From Ophioderma brevispina (taxonomy: Eukaryota > Echinodermata > Ophiuroidea > Amphilepidida > Ophiodermatidae): a stretch of DNA of 64,000 nucleotides. The stretch covers positions 62,001-126,000 of the forward strand of contig JAMKCH010001633.1 of assembly GCA_023653785.1 (NCBI GenBank), read 5' to 3'. Below, in pieces: positions 58,170 through 64,000 of this stretch. The position numbers and the translations under genes were made by a program. Within the stretch, counting starts at the first letter, position 1; each line of letters begins with the position of its first letter. The notes under the pieces were generated by a model that was not told where the DNA came from, did not search any database, and was given only the letters and a program-made list of their open reading frames with translations.

Positions 58170-59695
58170 TGTTAGAAGGTTCTAGAGCAAGAAGAAGATC
58201 AGACCCCTTCTGGTTTGGAAGGATACTATTGGATATGATGTTTCTATATCTCTGAATTGCCCATCAAAATCATTATAATAAACAAAAATGTAAAAAGAAT
58301 AACCCTAACTTTTAGAAAACAGAGCCATGATGCTAAAATTAGAACAATGGCAATGAATGTAGGATAATTAAAAAGTGGAACTACAAAACAAAGAAAATAT
58401 ATAATACAAAGTAGAACATGCACTGTATATTATGCAGCACCGAAAGTAATGACGAAATGGAAGTCCGTTTACTAAACTATTTTAAGTGAGATCATTATTT
58501 CAATTGCTTTACCCTATTACAAATGTATCACTATTTAAACATTAATCAGGTTTGTTCTATCTGCATTATGAAAATGTAGTTCATTGGAAGACTCGACAGA
58601 AGCGTCATTCGCTTTTATACTTAAATATTCTTTTATTATACTTTCTCAGTAATTTCAGGCTAAAGACAAAACAATCAAAGCGTATTTTCAGCCTTCTTTC
58701 ATGTTACAAAGGCAGACAGTTGACTAGTATAAAGGCAAGAGGCAAAGGCAAATCTGATAATCTGTAAGCAGACATTCTAAAGCCTGGATTTATTTACTTA
58801 CATGTGACTTTTCATTTTTATAACCATAACTGGGCCCTGGTATCACTGAAAAGGAAAAGGGATATAAGATATCTGTCATTTTACTTAAACTGAGCTTGCT
58901 GCTTATTTAACTGAATATGTCTATGTATGTTAATTTCTTGAAGGCATGTTCAAATGTAACCACCTTGCCACCTGGATCTCGCAAATGATGAATATTTAAA
59001 CATTTGAAGTTTTTATCATTTTTTAAAATTTGTTTTTGAAGTCGATTTTTTCCCCTCAAAAGTTGAAAGCGTTTTAGAAAGTATGTGTGCCTTTATGGAA
59101 TACAAACCCTTTAAGCTTTCGCGTTCACCAAAAAGATTACCGCATTTGATTACAATGCTTCCATTTACAAATGTAATCCTTATTGAGAGTTTATATGCTT
59201 AAGATATTCTCTCACCAGATTTGGTTCTTACATAAACTGAGGTTTAAATTATCACGCGAAGCATTTCGTAAGCATCAAATGCGTAAAACTTTTCAATTAA
59301 AGAGATAAAGGCTTTGAAGACGATAATCTTATCCATAATTGAATTTATGTCTGAAGTAATTCTGTAACTTGATTTTACCTTTAAAAGTTTACATCCAAGT
59401 CAAGACCATTTATTTATTCTTTTGACCGATCAGAATCAAACGATTCCATTCACAGATTTATTCCATATTGAGAGTTGGTATGCTTAAGGTATTCCCATAC
59501 CAGATTTGGTTCTTACATAAACTGTGATTTCAATTTCACCAGCATGCTTACGTTAAGTATTTTAAGCGAATTTCTATGTGGCCTGTCTATTAGTAATGTT
59601 CTCAACTAACAAGAGTATTATATTCCCTGTAGTGTAAAGTAAAAGTGAAAGTAGCGATATCTGCTGGCTTAAGTGGTTTGATAGGGTATTTTTAG
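58170..59695. other. AT-rich stretch with a short direct repeat
   Basis: About 80 bp around 59175-59235 recurs at 59455-59530: 'TATTGAGAGTTTATATGCTT' / 'TATTGAGAGTTGGTATGCTT', 'AAGATATTCTC' / 'AAGGTATTCCC', and 'CCAGATTTGGTTCTTACATA' in both. No gene is recognised. Confidence 0.5.
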
Positions 59696-59699
59696 TGAT

Positions 59700-60020
59700 T
59701 CTTTCATAGCCTATCGCCCGATTGTATTTAATGATATTGACTCAAATACCTAAAGTTTCACGCTGATATTTCAATGGGAGCTAAACATGATTTTGTAAGC
59801 TCCATAAAATACTGTCTAACACTATCATTGTTCTACCAAAGTAGGACACTTTTTTCGCTCATAACATCCAAACAGACAACCAAAGATATTTCACTGGGTA
59901 AATGAGAAAAATAACAGCTTTCTTCAGACACCAGTATTGTGGCCATATCCGGTGAAATCTTGGGTCCCTGGGGACAAGATTATTACCGATTGGGTCATAA
60001 CCTTCAGGATAACTAAGAAA
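59700..60020 (+). mobile_element. TTAA-type MITE, family 2, copy 2 (decayed ends)
   Basis: The interior aligns with 37754-38099 in the same orientation (TGATATTTCAATGGGAG, GATTTTGTAAGC, AATGAGAAAAATAACAGCTTT, GGTCCCTGGGGAC). The ends are degraded: TATCGCCCGATTG at the left and CGATTGGGTCATAACCTTC at the right still show the inverted GCCCGA/TCGGGC-like core. No TTAA pair remains clear. The copy is older than the one at 37.75 kb. Confidence 0.65.
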
Positions 60021-60024
60021 AACT

Positions 60025-60605
60025 TACATGAGACAGGTTTTCAAAGCTTCTAATCATACGATTTTGGTAAGACGTTTTAATTGAATAGAATGTTTATTAA
60101 CTAATATAATTCTCAATAGAAATCAGTAAAGCCACTGATCAATTATGAATTTTAGTAGCAGCACAGATTTTCGTGAACGTTTTTGGTTTTATTTTGTTTT
60201 GTTTTGTTATTTGTTTGTTTCTATTGAATTCAATCTAATAATTAAACAGGAAAGACATTTGATGTAATTTTTATACATTCTTATTCTCAAAGCAGATTAT
60301 TTTAAAAAAAATGAATGTCAAATTAATTTCAAAGTAGTGTTTTCATGACGGAGTCCACACAATAAACATGTGGTTAGAAGCATTGTAGTCCTGCCGCATA
60401 TAGGAATATGCTTTAAAGGTGCTTTATCATATCGTCTTCTATCTGTCTATCTGACATACCAGGAAGTAGTATCAATTTTATATCAGATGATTTGCTCTTT
60501 GCCGTCCTGAAGTTTCAGCATTAAAAAACAGCCGTTAATGGTTAAAGATAACACAGAAATAAAAAGGGCGTTGCGATATGCATTATCGCTCATATATACC
60601 ATCAA
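60025..60605. other. Spacer, nothing recognised
   Basis: A TTTTG-rich patch (about 60183-60222) is the only feature. Confidence 0.35.
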
Positions 60606-60610
60606 AACTA

Positions 60611-60710
60611 CAGGTTTGTTTCCCACGGCGTTGAGCGTATGCAAATGTCATGCAAACACTCATATCAAGTAGAGATCGCGATTGAAATCTGAACAAACAC
60701 GTTTTATATC
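60611..60710 (+). repeat. Dispersed repeat, copy 2 (partner at 49616-49725)
   Basis: GGTTTGTTTCCCACGGCGTT, CTCATATCAAGTAGAGA and AAATCTGAACA recur in the order seen at 49.6 kb. Confidence 0.5.
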
Positions 60711-60769
60711 GGTGCTTCTCTTAAATTTTCTTAACACTTAGACCAAAGTTTTCTACCCATAGATTGTAG

Positions 60770-61450
60770 TATCATCTTCGCCGCCTATTTCCTAGAGTCT
60801 CATTCACACCTCCACTATACACCGTGTCGCTACCTCTGTGCAGTGATTTGTTGGTCGCAAGAGTAGATCGCTCGCGCTGACTTGAAGCAACGGCGCTTTC
60901 ACGCGCGCGCACAAAGACGGAAATTCTTGACGCTGGCGTAAATGTAATGACATCAATGCACAGAGGTATAGGCCATGAGGCCAAAGCGAAAAAGATGCTC
61001 GGATAAGGACCAAGGTGGTGCACCCCTGGGAAGTACATAATTCTTCCGAAATAATTTTCCTAAAATTATAGAAATCAGTTCTACGTGTATTCTCACTTCT
61101 AGTATGTGCACATTCTCGAGAAAATGAATTAAATGTCATCTCAATTTATGCCCTGAATATCAGTGACTACGGGATGTACACCATGATTCATTGACACCAG
61201 CAAATAATGGGGACTATTGATAAGTAAATCCGCTCGGTATGTAGAAGACCATAACACTTCACAGATTCCTTTTTGATCTGGAACTGCAGAGCCATTGTTA
61301 TTATCCATGCAACTGAAAAGATTGCAGATGTTATACAATCACTCCGATTTAGATTAAGCAACAGGTATGGCAATGCTTGATGCTGGTTTTTATCTACTCA
61401 ATCGAACTTTTTTTTAAAAATGATATTTAACACTTGTTTTCCACTATGTG
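60770..61450 (-). pseudogene. Possible rhodopsin-like GPCR pseudogene (TM3 end to TM7)
   Basis: Reading down the minus strand, a 61-codon frame gives ITSAIFSVAWIITMALQFQI (TM4-like, with the Trp), then KCYG (possible loop Cys) and RIYLSIVPIICWCQ-stop (TM5-like, with a Pro about 17 residues after the Cys). A second frame (61139-60804) gives a polar stretch with RRTDFYNFRKII, then TTLVLIRASFSLWPHGLY and LCALMSLHL, which resembles a TM6 with a damaged CWxP. A third frame near 60800 gives DTVYSGGVNETLGNRRRR, a weak TM7-like match. The spacing of W, C and P and the order of segments fit the rhodopsin family. The frames differ, stops intervene and no classic NPxxY is present. The homologous piece at 41.7 kb supports former coding. 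Ligand class is unknown. Confidence 0.33.
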
Positions 61451-61489
61451 TAAGGATTATCTTAAATCAAATTTTCACCAAATATTATA

Positions 61490-62260
61490 ATTTTCCTCCG
61501 GCCTCGGCTCTGTTTACGTGTCACATTGAGAGACACATTTGGTTATTGCAATATTTACTCCATTAATGAAAATTTCCTTTAGTGTAAATGATAGGCAACA
61601 CTGGCGGCGAAGATGATAGATAGTAATAAGAGGAGGGACAGTGTTCTCCCACAAATACAACTTTTGCACTGGTTGTCACATGAGTTTATAGTGCCAAAAA
61701 GTACATAAATGAATAGAACTTATATTGAAGTACTTTTCGTCACTATAGACAATCCGACCAGCCAAATGTTGGTCAGAATTGATCCGCCATACTGGTGGGC
61801 ATCCACCCAAAACCTACCCAATCTTTTGTACGTCTGTACCACGGCTTGATTAATTGAATACAAAAGCTACACTTAATCTGCACAATTGTGTTGAATTCAA
61901 GCAGGATGCACCCCGCTATGGCTGCCAGTGAGTGTTGGTCATGTGGCAAACCGGATTCGTGTATCAACTAATGTGACAACTAAAATTGTATTGGTAGAAA
62001 TGCATTGTGGGAAGAACACTATACCTCCTTTTCATGATAACAATTAATACCAAATTTTGGCCGTGCCACATCCTGTGAAGAATACTTTGCTCGGACTACC
62101 AAAGATTCACTCAAAATCAATCTCGCCAACCCCTTAATCTCAGTATCACCGACAACCTCGAAAGATTTATCGCAAGATCCACATCTCAATCACCTGTCTA
62201 TTGGTACATAACATTCAAATCCTTGTGGAACAGTAATCCACGTAAATATCCGTAGTATTA
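61490..62260 (+). repeat. Local duplication, copy 1
   Basis: This unit matches 63393-64000: 'CCGGCCTCGGC', 'CATTTGGTTATTGCAA', 'TTTACTCCA', 'TGTGGGAAGAACACTAT', 'CATTAATACCAAATTT' / 'AATTAATACCAAATTTTGG', 'GACAACCTCGAA' and 'GATTTATCGCAA'. About 200 bp around 61745-61965 has no counterpart in copy 2. It starts right after the GPCR-like remnant and may be its upstream region on the minus strand, but I could not read TM1-TM2 in it. Confidence 0.75.
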
Positions 62261-62264
62261 ACTC

Positions 62265-63388
62265 TCAACTTGTCACCGGTATAGCGTAAGATGTAATCCG
62301 ATAGTCATCTTTCGCCGCATGTTAGTCTCAAAACAATCACGTCATTTGAAGTGATAATCATCAAAGATTACTCGAACGTGACCTAAACTAAAGGTCTCGC
62401 TTGTAGGAGCACTGGGCTTTGGCATTCGGAATCTTAGAGAGTGTTTGTTTTTTACCTGCGTTAAAGGTAAAGAACGGATATTCATTTTAATACAAAGGAA
62501 CTATCCCTCTACATCAATATCTGTAAAACAGGCTAGAACATCTTCTCAACATTTACATTAGAGAATAGCGAAATGTAAGAGGTAATTGTCAGTATAAGTT
62601 TTTGGCGGATATTATTTAAACAAATTATATAAGTATGCATTTAACGCGTTTGGTACTAAATTGGTAGTCTTGATAGTATTACATCTTGCGGATAGAAATA
62701 CCCTTTAAACACAAGCAAATGAACATTATGCACAAATGGTCTGAATTTTATATAATAACACTGATTTATTGTGATTTTTACCAAATTGATTGGTTCAAGA
62801 TTTTGGAATATTCAAAACACAGTTACAATGGCAATGCTCAAAACACTTTATGAATAATTAATACTTATTCTACTAATGTCCAGTGTGACGTGGCGACTAA
62901 TGTCCAGAATTAAAGGAATCATTGCATTGTAGTTCAACTATGATATGTCCTCACAGCGAAGACTCCAAAATGACAGCATATAAAGTTATTTAAGTCCATG
63001 AAAATATAATTCATGGAAATCTTCTTCAGAAATTAATTTCCTTTTTCGAAGCAGTCCTGAAGATAACTTTGTCCAGCAGTTCAAGACGACAAGGTCCTAT
63101 AGGTTCCTTAACGATACGATACTTCAGCAGCACTAACAAAACCAGATTTATCCACGAAAAATGTCAGTCTGTCATATATTTCCACTTTTAGGAACACAAA
63201 CTAGAATTCTGTTTTATTCCAAAAACTGAAGCTCTTTTGGCTTGAAATTTAACACCAGACAATTTGGATTTTTTTCAGCCCCTGTGGTATCTATAATATT
63301 AATTGATCCTGGTATCTTGCACCTATCTACCACACTGGAGATCCACAACAAACTTCTGGCCCTGTTTCTTACAGAAGTCTTTTGTCAC
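62265..63388. other. AT-rich spacer between duplication copies
   Basis: No gene or further repeat was recognised. Confidence 0.4.
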
Positions 63389-63392
63389 TCAT

Positions 63393-64000
63393 TCCGGCCT
63401 CGGCCCCCCCATCCTGTTTAACGTGCACCATTGCCCCAGGACGACACCCATTTGGTTATTGCAAATTTACTCCACTTAATTAACATTCCCTTTAGCCTGT
63501 AAATGAAGGCAAACTGGCCGGCGCCACCCGAGATGAACCCGATCGCTCCATAAGAGGACCGGGACAGGCTTCTTCCAACAACTAAATATCTTCCCTGCAC
63601 TGGTCTGCCCCCACTGAGGTAGATAGCTGACAAAAAGTACATACTCGAAAGCACTATACATTGAACGCCCACGCCCACGCGAACTTGTTAGCTCATATAA
63701 ACTAGTGGACACATAAAATCGCTATTGGTGAAATGCACCCGATTGTGGGAAGAACACTATCCTCCTTTAATGCCACTAACCATTAATACCAAATTTCCTT
63801 GGCGAGGAGACACATCTGGACGATACTTTGCCGGCACGTTACCACACAGATTCACACTCAAATCCAATCTAGCCCCCCCCTAATCCTCAGTCTCACGACA
63901 ACCTCGAACGATTTATCGCAAACAAGATCCACAATCTCAATCAACCTGTATATTGCGTACATAACATTTCAAATCCTCCCGGGAACAGTAATCACCGAAA
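63393..64000 (+). repeat. Local duplication, copy 2 (runs off the window edge)
   Basis: Copy 2 follows copy 1 closely but has many one- and two-base insertions, mostly C or G (for example GCCCCCCCATCC and TAGCCCCCCCC), and is more GC-rich. The long minus frames here (63418-63678 and 63476-63712) are not open in copy 1 and are not treated as genes. The indel pattern could reflect decay or poor base quality near a contig end. Confidence 0.7.

Noticed and set aside
63418..63712. Minus frames of 86 and 78 codons at the window end
   Set aside because: They are not open in the other copy of the duplication and depend on G/C insertions that may be sequence errors.
1..64000. CRISPR array, prokaryotic operon, rRNA genes or viral genes
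   Set aside because: No regularly spaced short repeats with unique spacers, no dense coding, no rRNA-like sequence and no recognisable viral protein were seen.

Overview
This window looks like intergenic or intronic DNA from a eukaryote, most likely a marine invertebrate animal. It is AT-rich, has no operons or long open frames, and is crowded with decayed transposable elements. Four non-LTR retrotransposon (LINE) fragments can be recognised by protein motifs, all truncated, frameshifted and on the minus strand. There is also one Tc1/mariner-IS630-type transposase relic, many short elements with terminal inverted repeats (TIRs), a tRNA-derived element, and hairpin and homopolymer sequences. 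LINE 3' ends with a hairpin and ATT-type tail, TTAA-flanked MITEs, and dispersed 'GGGCATTTCGTGATCC' sequences are what I would expect in such a genome, but the species cannot be fixed from the sequence.

Layout. 1-8 kb: two copies of a small TIR family and an L2/CR1-like LINE relic. 8-12.5 kb and 20.1-24.7 kb: two diverged copies of a roughly 4.5-kb segment in the same orientation, about 12 kb apart. Each carries a short, apparently once-coding stretch with one membrane segment. 13.7-18.5 kb: a hairpin, a very recent local duplication joined through an A20 tract, and two oppositely oriented copies of a DNA transposon with TIRs of about 450-500 bp. 25-27 kb: a LINE scrap and a TTAA-flanked MITE. 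27.6-34.3 kb: diverged duplications and more copies of the small TIR family. 34.9-36.9 kb: a 5'-truncated LINE with its 3' UTR, then the transposase relic. 37.7-44.5 kb: a second TTAA-flanked MITE family, another TIR element, a G25 tract, a possible G-protein-coupled-receptor (GPCR) remnant and a hairpin. 46.4 kb: a G58 tract. 48.6-55.4 kb: several MITEs. 56.5-58.2 kb: a tandem array of units of about 400 bp broken by a LINE insertion. 59.7-64 kb: another TTAA-family copy, a better GPCR-like pseudogene, and a local duplication running off the window edge.

I found no intact host gene. The best candidates for host-derived coding sequence are the paired membrane-segment frames at 10.9 and 22.3 kb and the GPCR-like remnants at 41.8 and 61 kb. 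All are tentative. The most distinctive content is the set of non-autonomous DNA transposon families, several defined here by two or more copies inside the window, and the nested long-TIR/duplication complex at 14.3-18.5 kb. Everything was read by eye. No alignment or database search was run, so boundaries are approximate.
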